From the NCBI RefSeq assembly GCF_007741535.1, contig NZ_CP036525.1, positions 7,750,001 through 7,814,000 on the forward strand: a DNA stretch of 64,000 bases, read 5' to 3'. Every line of letters begins with the position of its first letter. The stretch's first letter is position 1. This document shows positions 44,985 to 54,095 of the stretch, piece after piece. Source of the DNA: Rubripirellula lacrimiformis (GTDB taxonomy: Bacteria; Planctomycetota; Planctomycetia; Pirellulales; Pirellulaceae). A program made the position numbers and the translations under genes. The notes under the pieces are model-generated. The model did no database searches. It saw only the letters and a list, made by a program, of their open reading frames with translations, and was not told the DNA's origin.

Positions 44985-47900
44985 ATGCCACTTCGTATCC
45001 TTGGCTTTGTTGCATTGTGTTTGGCAGTCACTACCATCGCAATGGTCGTTTTTCCCCGCACGCCAGTGCGAGCTCCTTACGTCATTGGTAAAGACGGGCA
45101 GATTGTGGTTCAAGCGGAGCAATACCATGCCAAAACGGCGGCCAACGGCAACGAGTGGATCGAGGCGCCGACAAATTCAGTGCTACCGAATGGAGTAAAT
45201 TTCGAAAACGCTTCGGGCAGCGGAAACAAGAAACGGTTCATGCAATTGCAGTCGAGTAATGGATCGTTTCCTGCGACATACCGCGGCACAGGGTCGGGCG
45301 CTTCGATGGACTATGAGATCCATTTTGAGATCCCTGGCATCTACCGACTGTACTTGCGTTGGGACGGATACGATGGTGCATCGGACTCGATTTATGCTGG
45401 ATTCGTAGAACTCGCGGATGGCGTCGGCGGTGAAAACGCTGATTGGTACGAGGACAGCGGGCATGTCGCTTCCGACTTCGAACAGTCAAGCTGGGATGGT
45501 CTTGGCGAGGCAGAGGTCGATGCTGCCGTTGCTTCTCAAAATGCCATGAAGTTCACGATCCCATCCAGCGGGACCTACACGCTACGAATTGTGGGGCGAG
45601 AAAATGGAGTTAGCTTGGATGCGCTCCGCATACAATTAGCGTCGCTCGGCGATCCAAATTCGCTGTCCGCGAACGGTGAGAATATCGTCATTGGCAAGGA
45701 AGACTTTAGTTACAACGATGGCCCTATTGCGGATCAATCGGGTGGCCTGAACTGGGACTTCAACAATTCGGTCCGAAGCGATAGCCTCAACGGATCTAAC
45801 CAGAGACCGTCAAAATGGGAGGCGGTAGAGGGTGTATCATGGATCGCCACAAACCAGCTCAACACACAGGAATCGGCCGTCATTCGCGCATATGGCTTCC
45901 CCGACGACGGCATTGCATCTGTGAACCAAGGTAGCAGCACTCGTTGGAAATCAGTTTATTACCGCGTCTCTCTGACCCGCGCCTCGGGTGCTACATGGTG
46001 TGGAATCAGTTCCTGCGATTCAATGAAAAAACGAGTTTTCTTTGGTGTCCCGTCAGACCCAGACCCAGCTTCTGGCGTACGAGCCTTCGCCGTTTCAACG
46101 CTCGACACGAATTACTCAGCCATCGTCGCGGAGGACGATAAGAGCCATACGTTGGTCACGAAAGTCGACTTTGCGAATGATGTCGTTTGCCTCTGGGTTG
46201 ATCCCGATCTCTCGCAGCCTGAGCCTAAACCAGATGCCGCCTGGCCGTACCTTGGTGAGGATTCGAGTTCCGCTGTCAGCCTGAGTTCTGGGGGTAGCGC
46301 GCCGACGAGTTGGGATGATCTGTGTGTCGGCACAAGTTGGAGTGCGATCCAGCGAGCGTTCCCACAGAGAACTCCGGCTTCCAATCCAGATGTTGTGATT
46401 GCCAATGAGAATTTCGACTATCGGGGTGGCACCATCAGTGGCCTGAACGGCGGAGTGGGATGGGATTTTGACAATGAGAATGGCGATGGCTTCGTGGGAC
46501 ACACCCAGCAGGTTTCAGCATGGAGCAATGTGTATGGCAAGCCGTTTCTCTTCTCGGGTCGTCTCGGCACAGAGCACTCTAGTGCCAAACGCGGATATGG
46601 AAGCTCAAACGATGACTGTCTATTCAGCAGCAATCCATCATCAGCATTTCAAACGCTCTATTACCGGTTCGAGATGCAGCGCACTGGCGCAAATATCACC
46701 TGGAGCGGCATGAGCGTTTATGATGACGATACTGAGCGGTTCTTAGTCGGCGTACCGTTCGCAGCCAACTCCAGCAGTGGTCAGCGTGAGCTTGGAATTC
46801 ACGATCTCGGCAACAATACTTACTCCTACTCTGGCATTGAACCGGAGCCTGACAAAAAGTTCCAAATCGTTGCCAAGGTAAACTTCGCTACGAACCTGGT
46901 TTCCATGTTCGTAAATCCCGATTTCACTCAAGAAGAACCGACAAAGCCGTCGGCCAGGTTGGCTATCGCTGACTTGAAAAGTAACGCAATCAGATTCGGT
47001 TCGGACAGCGACGAAGCTACTTATTGGGACAGAGTCGTCGTCGCGACGAGCTGGAAATCGCTGCAGAGCGTTTCCTATCCTGTCAGTTTGCCTACCGAGG
47101 GCTTGGATCTGACTATTGGCAGCGAAAAATTTGACTATCTCGACGGATCGATTGGCACTCAAGAAGGCGGTCAGCACTGGGACTTCCAAAATACTAAATC
47201 ATCTGAATTCTCCAACGACTTTTCGGACTGGGATGTGTCGTTTGGGTCACCTACCGTCGAAGGCGGCATCCTACGCACTCGGGAAGCCGGCGCACTGCGG
47301 CAGTTCAACGGTGTGGAATCGGAGGGCGCGATCAATGCTAGTGAAAAAACATCATTCCAGAAAGTCTACGTTCGCTTTGACATGACGCGTTCCGCGGGTG
47401 CATCCTGGAGCGGCATGTCCTTGTTCGACTTTGAGAATGAACGTCTTCTATTTGGTGTCCCCACTGCAAAAAACCCCGCGTCGAACGCATTCGAGTTCGC
47501 AGTCCTTGACACATCAGCAGGTCACACCTACTCAGGCGTCAGACCCACCGATGGCGAGAGCTGCACCATCGTCGCAAAGCTTGATTATGTTGCCGACACG
47601 CTTTCGATGTGGATTGAACCGGACATGAGTCTACCGGAAGACTCCAATACTCCTGCAATCGTTCGATCTTTCGCGGGTGACTACTGGACTACTGCGCTAC
47701 GCCTTGGATCTGGCGGTCCAGGTCCGGTCGACTGGGATAACTTGGCGGTAGGTACGTCTTGGCGTGGCATCCAGAATGCGATTGGCCCATTACAGGCAAT
47801 GGCCGATTCGATCACCATGCGACACTCGGAAAAGGTTCGCCTGGATGTTCTACAAAATGACGTTGGCGCTGGCACAATTGAAATCGTTGATCCACCAGCA

Positions 47901-50312
47901 AACGGCGATGCTTCCATCGACTCCCAAGGACGCGTCAGCTATCATCACATTAACGGCACCCCTGCCAATGATTCTCTCACCTACCGCCTGGTCGGCGTCG
48001 ATGGCGAAAAATCTGCGGCCAGTACTGTCACATTTGATTTTGCACCGGATCAGCGGATTCAGAACGTTACATCCATTGTTCCGCTTCTGCCACCGGCCAC
48101 CGAAATGGCTGTCATTGACGCGATTCCTGGTGTGAAATTCGCATCCCCGACTTGCTTCGCCTTCGTTCCAGATACGAACAAGCTCGTGGTGGGAGAGCGC
48201 GGTGGCAAGATTTGGATGGTCCCGAGCGTCATCCCGACTGGGGCCTCTAGGCAACTTTTTCTTGATCTAGCCATGATCGTCAATTCCCGAGCCGGAGAGG
48301 AGTTTACGGACGACGGCAACGAACTTTGCCTTAAAAGCATCGCCTTTCATCCGGACTTCACAACCAACCGACAGTTCTTTGTCGCTTACTGCTTGAAGGT
48401 CAACGGCCAGCCTCATGTAAGAATCTCTCGATTCACCGCGAGAGACGAAAACGTTGACTTCGCTGATCCGACCAGCGAACAGCCCTTGATTTCACAGTTT
48501 AATCCTTCGCCAATACATAACCTCAATTCTTGTCGCTTCGGACCAGACGGATACTTTTATTTTAGCAGCGGCGATGCTGGAGGTCTCGGTGACGATAATG
48601 ATAACGCTCAACATATCGACAAGGATTTCTGGGCGGGCATCTTCCGTATTGATGTCGATCGACTACCGACTAATCTCGAACCAAACGCGCATCCGTCCAT
48701 AGCCCTCGATCAAGATCACCATGCGTTTTTCAAGGTCCCTGTCGACAACCCATTCGTCGACGCTGCGACCTTCAACGGCCTGCCTCTGTCTGGCAATGTC
48801 CGCACCGAATTCCAGGCCGTTGGCTTCCGCAATCCTTGGCAGTTTAGTTTTGACCCCAACCCGCCTCATCAAGTTTGGGTCGCGGACGTCGGCCTCCACG
48901 GCTGGGAAGAAATCGATCTTGTCGATGCTGGCGGCAACTACGGCTGGCCTTATCTAGAGGGCAGGAGTGCGGGCGTCAAGCCAAATCCGCCCGCCGGGTT
49001 GCGCCCTTCCGCCCCAATTTGGACTTATCTCCACGGCAACAACGCTCTGGAGGGCAACAGTGTTACCGGCGGTTTGGTCTATCGCGGCAACAACTACAAT
49101 CGTCTCGGTGACAAGTACATTTTCGCTGATTTCGGGCGAGGCCACATCTGGGCACTCAGCAGGAACGGCGATCATCCACCGACCGTCGAGCGAATTACGG
49201 GCCAGTCCGGAATCGTCGCGTTCACTCTTGACCCGAATAGCGGCGACATTCTGTTGCTCGACTATCTAGCAGGGAGGGTTCGCCGCTTAATTTCTCAAAC
49301 TGTCGACACGGTATTCCCAGTCAAGCTAAGCGATACTGGCCTATTCGCGGACCTTGGCGACCTAAGCGTCAACCCAGGGATTGAACGCTACGATATCAAC
49401 CTGCCATTTTGGAGCGACTTCGCTCACAAAACCCGTTGGTTTATGCTGCCCAACGAGACCGACACCTTTGGTTATGCCGAAAATGGAGCTTGGTCTGCGC
49501 CGACTGGCGCTTTGTGGATTAAGCATTTCGCCATTGATCAAACACGAGGAGACGCCAGCACTGAAAAGCGTCTTGAAACTCGCCTCCTGGTCCGTACCAG
49601 TGACGGTGTTTATGGTGTCAGCTATCGTTGGAATGACGACGAAAGCGACGCTTACCTCGTGAGTGATCAAGGTGCTAACTTTGATTTGATGATTGATGTG
49701 GATGGCAGTTACACTCCACAGCACTGGCGAATCCCCAGTCGTTCGGAGTGCCTTACGTGCCACACCAGTCAAGCCGGGTACTCGCTGAGTTTCGAGACCC
49801 GACAACTCAATCGTTCGGGAATTCTAGGTAATGAGGAGGGGAACTACATTCAGCTCCTCGCTGATACCGGTTACCTCAGCGTACCTGCCGGCCCTGTCGA
49901 ATTCGACAACCTTCCGATCTACGTCACGCCGACCGACGCGTCTTCGACGCTGGAGGCTCGTGCTCGATCATGGCTAGCTGTGAATTGTGCTTACTGTCAC
50001 CAAGCCGGCGGCACGGGGCGGGCCAAATTCGACCTTCGGGCCCAGCTCTCACTTGCTGCCACCGACATCATCAATGGCGACTTAAATATTGTGCATGACC
50101 CAGCCGACCGAGCGATCGTACCTGGCGATATCCCCCATAGCGCCATTCTGCGTCGTATTGCCGGGACCAGTGGCTTCACTCGCATGCCTCCACTCGCCAC
50201 GAGCGTAGTGGATGCGAGCGGGATTCAGTGCATCTCCGACTGGATCAATCAGGGTGCCGATCTACCGAGCAGCGCCCAATCAAAAAGCCTGGACGAAATG
50301 TTGCCCCAATAA
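44985..50312 (+). CDS. Large exported multidomain protein: carbohydrate-binding-like repeats, sugar dehydrogenase beta-propeller, cytochrome c-like module
   Basis: ATG 44985 (1775 residues) places a signal segment ILGFVALCLAVTTIAMVVF at the N-terminus; ATG 44940 is the alternative. Residues about 30-215 resemble a carbohydrate-binding module (VQAEQYHAK, YRLYLRWDGYDG). Three tandem ~240-residue repeats follow, each beginning like GxExFxYxxGxIxxxxGGxxWDF and ending in WDxLxVGTSW. A short beta domain is next. A glucose/sorbosone dehydrogenase-type propeller (about 1030-1440) contains SIAFHPDF, FGPDGYFYFSSGDAGG and GGNYGWPYLEG. The C-terminal region has two CxxCH motifs, CLTCH and CAYCH, expected to bind haem. 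It is probably a periplasmic or surface quinone-dependent carbohydrate oxidase passing electrons to its own cytochrome part. It is flanked by insertion sequences on both sides. Confidence 0.8.
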   Translation: MPLRILGFVALCLAVTTIAMVVFPRTPVRAPYVIGKDGQIVVQAEQYHAKTAANGNEWIEAPTNSVLPNGVNFENASGSGNKKRFMQLQSSNGSFPATYRGTGSGASMDYEIHFEIPGIYRLYLRWDGYDGASDSIYAGFVELADGVGGENADWYEDSGHVASDFEQSSWDGLGEAEVDAAVASQNAMKFTIPSSGTYTLRIVGRENGVSLDALRIQLASLGDPNSLSANGENIVIGKEDFSYNDGPIADQSGGLNWDFNNSVRSDSLNGSNQRPSKWEAVEGVSWIATNQLNTQESAVIRAYGFPDDGIASVNQGSSTRWKSVYYRVSLTRASGATWCGISSCDSMKKRVFFGVPSDPDPASGVRAFAVSTLDTNYSAIVAEDDKSHTLVTKVDFANDVVCLWVDPDLSQPEPKPDAAWPYLGEDSSSAVSLSSGGSAPTSWDDLCVGTSWSAIQRAFPQRTPASNPDVVIANENFDYRGGTISGLNGGVGWDFDNENGDGFVGHTQQVSAWSNVYGKPFLFSGRLGTEHSSAKRGYGSSNDDCLFSSNPSSAFQTLYYRFEMQRTGANITWSGMSVYDDDTERFLVGVPFAANSSSGQRELGIHDLGNNTYSYSGIEPEPDKKFQIVAKVNFATNLVSMFVNPDFTQEEPTKPSARLAIADLKSNAIRFGSDSDEATYWDRVVVATSWKSLQSVSYPVSLPTEGLDLTIGSEKFDYLDGSIGTQEGGQHWDFQNTKSSEFSNDFSDWDVSFGSPTVEGGILRTREAGALRQFNGVESEGAINASEKTSFQKVYVRFDMTRSAGASWSGMSLFDFENERLLFGVPTAKNPASNAFEFAVLDTSAGHTYSGVRPTDGESCTIVAKLDYVADTLSMWIEPDMSLPEDSNTPAIVRSFAGDYWTTALRLGSGGPGPVDWDNLAVGTSWRGIQNAIGPLQAMADSITMRHSEKVRLDVLQNDVGAGTIEIVDPPANGDASIDSQGRVSYHHINGTPANDSLTYRLVGVDGEKSAASTVTFDFAPDQRIQNVTSIVPLLPPATEMAVIDAIPGVKFASPTCFAFVPDTNKLVVGERGGKIWMVPSVIPTGASRQLFLDLAMIVNSRAGEEFTDDGNELCLKSIAFHPDFTTNRQFFVAYCLKVNGQPHVRISRFTARDENVDFADPTSEQPLISQFNPSPIHNLNSCRFGPDGYFYFSSGDAGGLGDDNDNAQHIDKDFWAGIFRIDVDRLPTNLEPNAHPSIALDQDHHAFFKVPVDNPFVDAATFNGLPLSGNVRTEFQAVGFRNPWQFSFDPNPPHQVWVADVGLHGWEEIDLVDAGGNYGWPYLEGRSAGVKPNPPAGLRPSAPIWTYLHGNNALEGNSVTGGLVYRGNNYNRLGDKYIFADFGRGHIWALSRNGDHPPTVERITGQSGIVAFTLDPNSGDILLLDYLAGRVRRLISQTVDTVFPVKLSDTGLFADLGDLSVNPGIERYDINLPFWSDFAHKTRWFMLPNETDTFGYAENGAWSAPTGALWIKHFAIDQTRGDASTEKRLETRLLVRTSDGVYGVSYRWNDDESDAYLVSDQGANFDLMIDVDGSYTPQHWRIPSRSECLTCHTSQAGYSLSFETRQLNRSGILGNEEGNYIQLLADTGYLSVPAGPVEFDNLPIYVTPTDASSTLEARARSWLAVNCAYCHQAGGTGRAKFDLRAQLSLAATDIINGDLNIVHDPADRAIVPGDIPHSAILRRIAGTSGFTRMPPLATSVVDASGIQCISDWINQGADLPSSAQSKSLDEMLPQ

Positions 50313-50417
50313 TTCTTACGTCGTGCTTGCTGGCACAGCCGGAAACCCACCTCTCGTCCGTACCCTCAACGCAGTTTGCACCTGGACCGTAGCGACCAAA
50401 CGATAGGAAGAAACATT

Positions 50418-51951
50418 GTAACTGTTCACGGGTTTGAAATTGATGTTCGTGGAATCGGCGATGCTGGATAGAATCGGCGGCCATGAGCACGGGAAATGGA
50501 TGTCCGGACTGCGAACGTTGGGAGCGACGCTTCACCGACTTGGAGCGGAAGTTTGAAGCCCTTGCCAAGCAGCTCGACGAAGTGGCGGCCAAGCTGGCGG
50601 CTGCGACCAAAAACTCCTCCAATAGCTCCAAGCCGCCATCTTCGGACATTGTCAAACCGATCCGGCCTCGAGAGCCTGCCGGCAAACGCAAGAAAGGCGG
50701 CCAGAAAGGTCATCAGCGGACGATCCGACCGGCGGTGCCCGAAGACGAACTGGACTGGTTGGCCCAGTATGCCTTTGAGCAATGCCCATGTTGTGGCGGA
50801 CCGGTGACGACCGATTCCGAGAATCCGGTCTCCATCGTGCAGCAGATCGAAATTGTCAGCCGCTCCGAAACAACCGAACACCGATCGCTCGCCAGCCACT
50901 GTGCCGCTTGTGACAAAACGCATGTTTGCACAATCCCACCGGAGATCCGCAGAGCCGGACTCTGCGGCGTCGAACTCTCCAGCATCATCGGCTTCCTCAA
51001 AGGTGCCTGCCACGCCTCGCTGGCAACCATCCGAAAGTACCTTCGCGACGTCTACGACTTGAAGCTTTCTCGTGGCCTGCTGGCCAAAGTCATAGCAAAA
51101 GTCAGTCAGGCCATCGCGCCGCTTTACGAGGATCTGTTTGGCAAGCTGAAAGCCGAGCGAATCCTGAACATCGACGAGACCGGGCACCGTGACAGCGGAA
51201 AGCGAATGTGGACATGGTGCTTTCGTGGTTCTGGCTTCACCGTGTTTAGGATCGACCCGTCTCGCGGCAGTGGGGTACTGCTCGATGTACTGGGCGAAGA
51301 ATTCAACGGAATCATCGGCTGCGATTACTTCAGTGCGTATCACAAGTATCGGGGCCTGACCGATTGCAGTATCCAGTTCTGCTTCGCCCATTTGATTCGG
51401 GAGTTGCGTTTTCTCAAAGAACATTCGACGGGCCGCACCCACGGTTGGTCGAGTCGGCTGCTCGATGCGATTCGGGACATGTTCGGTGTCATTCACCGGC
51501 GTGACGAGTTGGGTGGTCGCTTCGACGGAGAACTGGAGGATGCGGCGATGGAGGTGCTCACGCGGGCTCGGCTTCGCGTTCCAGGTGACAAGAAGGCTCA
51601 CAACCTTTCGGCTCGGTTCGCTAATGATGGTGAAAGCTACCTGAAGTTTCTTACGACGCCGGGTCTGGAGCCAACCAACAACATTGCAGAACAGGCCATT
51701 CGTTTCGTGGTGATCGATCGCAAGGTGACCCAGGGCAGCAAAAGCGAAGGCGGGCAACGATGGCTCGAACGCATTTGGACAGTCATGGCGACGTGTTCGG
51801 ATCATGACAAATCACTACTGAATGTCCTGCGGAGCTCCCTCAATCACTTCTTTCGCGGTGAGCGTCCACCGCCGCTGCTTCCCGTCGGCTAGAATCGATC
51901 GTCTTTCCAAGTCAGCTGTCTCAACGTTCGCGCCAAGCCGTGAACAGTTAC
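50418..51951. mobile_element. Single-gene IS66-type element (ISBst12-like) with 8-bp target duplication
   Basis: The element is 1534 bp. Its ends are the 14-bp inverted repeats GTAACTGTTCACGG (50418-50431) and CCGTGAACAGTTAC (51938-51951). The perfect duplication GAAACATT flanks it at 50410-50417 and 51952-51959. It contains one transposase gene. The target resembles the GC-rich repeat family: CGTAGCGACCAAACG just left of the element also occurs at 33.25 kb. Confidence 0.9.
50483..51892 (+). CDS. IS66-family transposase, ISBst12-type
   Basis: A 469-residue protein with an N-terminal coiled coil and the KNSSNSSKPPSSD signature (about 43-55). A CPCCGG / CAAC zinc-binding region (about 99-148) follows. 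The DDE domain includes LNIDETGHRDSG, IGCDYFSAYHKY, FCFAHLIRELRFL and the final EPTNNIAEQAIR with the catalytic Glu. No tnpA or tnpB genes are present, as in the ISBst12 group. The frame is intact and the target duplication is perfect, so it may be active. Confidence 0.93.
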   Translation: MSTGNGCPDCERWERRFTDLERKFEALAKQLDEVAAKLAAATKNSSNSSKPPSSDIVKPIRPREPAGKRKKGGQKGHQRTIRPAVPEDELDWLAQYAFEQCPCCGGPVTTDSENPVSIVQQIEIVSRSETTEHRSLASHCAACDKTHVCTIPPEIRRAGLCGVELSSIIGFLKGACHASLATIRKYLRDVYDLKLSRGLLAKVIAKVSQAIAPLYEDLFGKLKAERILNIDETGHRDSGKRMWTWCFRGSGFTVFRIDPSRGSGVLLDVLGEEFNGIIGCDYFSAYHKYRGLTDCSIQFCFAHLIRELRFLKEHSTGRTHGWSSRLLDAIRDMFGVIHRRDELGGRFDGELEDAAMEVLTRARLRVPGDKKAHNLSARFANDGESYLKFLTTPGLEPTNNIAEQAIRFVVIDRKVTQGSKSEGGQRWLERIWTVMATCSDHDKSLLNVLRSSLNHFFRGERPPPLLPVG

Positions 51952-51959
51952 GAAACATT

Positions 51960-52240
51960 GAGGCCGGGCCACGAGCGAACCGAAGCAAGCCGTAACAGGA
52001 GCTGGTAATAAACGAGATGCCGTCTTCTACTCAGTCGCTGCGCGATCGGCTCCATCAACCTACAAGTGAATGACGCGGATCTAAGGTCAAGCGACGCATC
52101 ATTTTTCATAATCTATATTATCACACAACGTTACGTGAAATATAAGCATGCCCTTCTCGCCAACTTTTTCATGAGTTTTGGCGGCTCATCGCACGAACGT
52201 GCCCACGGGGCCGAAATGGACCACTTCTCTGAACTGCCAG
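51960..52240. other. Intergenic remnant right of the IS66-type element
   Basis: The first ~100 bp (GAGGCCGGGCCACGAGCGAAC...) continue the GC-rich repeat that was split by the insertion sequence. After about 52070 the base composition becomes AT-rich (TTTTCATAATCTATATTATC), marking a junction near the convergent YhcG-type gene. No gene is seen. Confidence 0.4.
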
Positions 52241-53338
52241 TCATTCACCATCCGTTTCCCCAAACTCCGCTTCGATCTGCTCGATCGTCGGTAGTGATGA
52301 ACGCAGGTCATCGGGTAGGTGTTCCGTGATCTGATACTCGCTGACGCCAATCGGCTTGGTGATGTTGCGGAGCGAATACTCGACTTTGATGTCGCTCTTG
52401 CTCTTGCAAATCAGAATGCCGAGCGTTGGAGCGTCCGCATCGGTGCGGATCTGGCTGTCGACAGCAGAAATGTAGAAATTGAGTTTGCCCGCGAACTCAG
52501 GCTTAAATTTATCGACTTTCAACTCGATGACGATGTAGCAGTGCAATCGGACGTGATAGAACAGCAGGTCAATGCTGTAGTCATCGCCGTCGACGTTGAT
52601 TTTGTATTGACGCCCGACAAACGCAAAGCCAGCGCCGAGTTCGAGCAGAAATTTGGTTAAGTGGTCGATCAAACCGTCTTCGAGTTCCCGTTCGTTGTGC
52701 CGCTGGGTCAGTGTGAGGAAGTCGAAGTTGTAGGGATCACGTAGCAGTTGGCGGGCGAAGTCGCTTTCAGGCTGCGGTAAGGTCGCGTCGAAGTTGTCGA
52801 TCGCTTTTCCTTCACGCAGGTGCAAGCCAGATTCGATCTGGTGCGTCAACACTGCTCGGGACCAGTTGTTCTCGATCGTCTTTTTCACGTAGAACAGCGC
52901 GTCGGCGCGGTCGTCGAGTTTGTCCAGAAGGACCAAATTGTGGCCCCACGGAATTTGTGAAACAGCCCGTATCGCGGAAAGCGGCAATTGTGCAGCAAGC
53001 TGTTGCACTTTTTCCGAGCCGGGTGCAGCAACCTGCTGCACTTTCTCGCCTCCCCCCTGCCAGAAGCGAACCCACTTTCGCATGTAGAAGAGGTTTCGCC
53101 GCGAAAACCCCTTCAACGCAGGGAATTCGGCGGTGAGATCTTTACTCATCTGCTTCAGGACTCCATCGCCCCATTTGGCAGTCTGCTGCTTTGCGACGAT
53201 CTGCTCACCAATGAACCAGTACAGATCCATCATCGCATGGTTCACAGCGACTGCGGCTTTGATCTGGGATGCCTGAACCTGGCTCTTGATCGAAACAATC
53301 CAATCGCGGTAATCGTCGTTTGAAGTTAGATCATTCAT
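52241..53338 (-). CDS. DUF1016/YhcG-type PDDEXK nuclease family protein
   Basis: ATG 53338 gives 365 residues beginning MNDLTSND; an upstream codon at 53425 would add 29 unlikely residues. The N-terminal helical domain (VNHAMMDLYWFIGEQIVAKQQ, LKGFSRRNLFYMRKWVRFW) and the C-terminal PD-(D/E)xK domain (GDDYSIDLLFYHVRLHCYIVIELKVDKFKPEFAGKLNFY, about 265-303) are characteristic of the YhcG family. The catalytic-type residues D, E and K in YSIDLLFYH and IELKVDKF are present. The cellular role is not settled; members occur near restriction systems and on mobile elements. A short Gln-rich repeat (EKVQQVAAPGSEKVQQLAAQ) lies between the domains. Confidence 0.9.
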   Translation of the reverse strand: MNDLTSNDDYRDWIVSIKSQVQASQIKAAVAVNHAMMDLYWFIGEQIVAKQQTAKWGDGVLKQMSKDLTAEFPALKGFSRRNLFYMRKWVRFWQGGGEKVQQVAAPGSEKVQQLAAQLPLSAIRAVSQIPWGHNLVLLDKLDDRADALFYVKKTIENNWSRAVLTHQIESGLHLREGKAIDNFDATLPQPESDFARQLLRDPYNFDFLTLTQRHNERELEDGLIDHLTKFLLELGAGFAFVGRQYKINVDGDDYSIDLLFYHVRLHCYIVIELKVDKFKPEFAGKLNFYISAVDSQIRTDADAPTLGILICKSKSDIKVEYSLRNITKPIGVSEYQITEHLPDDLRSSLPTIEQIEAEFGETDGE

Positions 53339-53566
53339 TTGACTTCTATTTTCGTCGTTCGCGTTTTGGCCATGCGGGTTCGCATCCTGCCTAATTGCAG
53401 TGTCGATTTGGTTTAACGCATTCACTTTCGAAACTCAATCATTCTTCACCGCGTTTTGCCGGCCAGTCAATGAATCTCTCCGCACGATGGTGCGGTTGCA
53501 AGCAATCTATAGCGAACTTGCTCCAACCGGAGAGCTCTCAACGGCGCCACGTCAGGACCTTCGGAA

Positions 53567-53836
53567 TCAACTCGTGCCGGGTTCAGGTTTGGGACGCTGG
53601 GCTTCGGCTTGCTGTTGTTCATGGATCCAAGTGTTGGCTTGGTCAGCGAGCTTGGACAGGTTCAGCAAGTCATCACGTCCGTAATTGTGACTGCGTTTCC
53701 ATTCGTTGCCGTCTTTGTAGCTCCGGTCGAACGTGGCATTGTAGCTGACGTGGCCATCTTCGCTGACGTTGCGAAAAACCGCCGCTGCGATCGTGCTCAG
53801 GCGGAGCCGGTGAACAGGTTTGTTTTCGTTAGACAT
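53567..53836 (-). CDS. Small protein near relaxase, paralogue of the protein at 58.4 kb
   Basis: ATG 53836 follows GAAAGGAATCGAT, a good ribosome binding site, and gives 89 residues. The longer frame from 53938 has none. The sequence (AAAVFRNVSEDG ... FDRSYKDGNEWKRSHNYG) aligns with the small protein at 58408-58689 (KATIWSNPGKDG ... YVRSYTDDNGDWHDTTSLG). Both look like a compact beta-sheet domain followed by a helix. The function is unknown. Both flank the MobF relaxase operon, so they are probably element accessory proteins, perhaps single-strand DNA binding. Confidence 0.7.
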   Translation of the reverse strand: MSNENKPVHRLRLSTIAAAVFRNVSEDGHVSYNATFDRSYKDGNEWKRSHNYGRDDLLNLSKLADQANTWIHEQQQAEAQRPKPEPGTS

Positions 53837-54095
53837 ATCGATTCCTTTCGTTGTCATTGGTTCAGACCCTGGTAGCACGACGGCTTCTCGAATCAAAGCA
53901 CAATCGACACGATCCATGAGCACCAGTGGTCGCGTCATGGCTGTGGACGAATCGGTTCTTTGCGTTCCGGATGACTTGCCATGAACGGCGCAGTCGTGTC
54001 AGGGTTGAACGGTCCAAAGCAGTGCTTAGGGGACAAGCCTATCTAAATATTTTGTTTCAATTTGCCCTCTTCTGGGTTCAGCCATATCGTTTCAC

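Noticed and set aside
50426-51805. 459-codon minus-strand frame opposite the IS66-type transposase
   Set aside because: Antisense shadow of a clear transposase gene.
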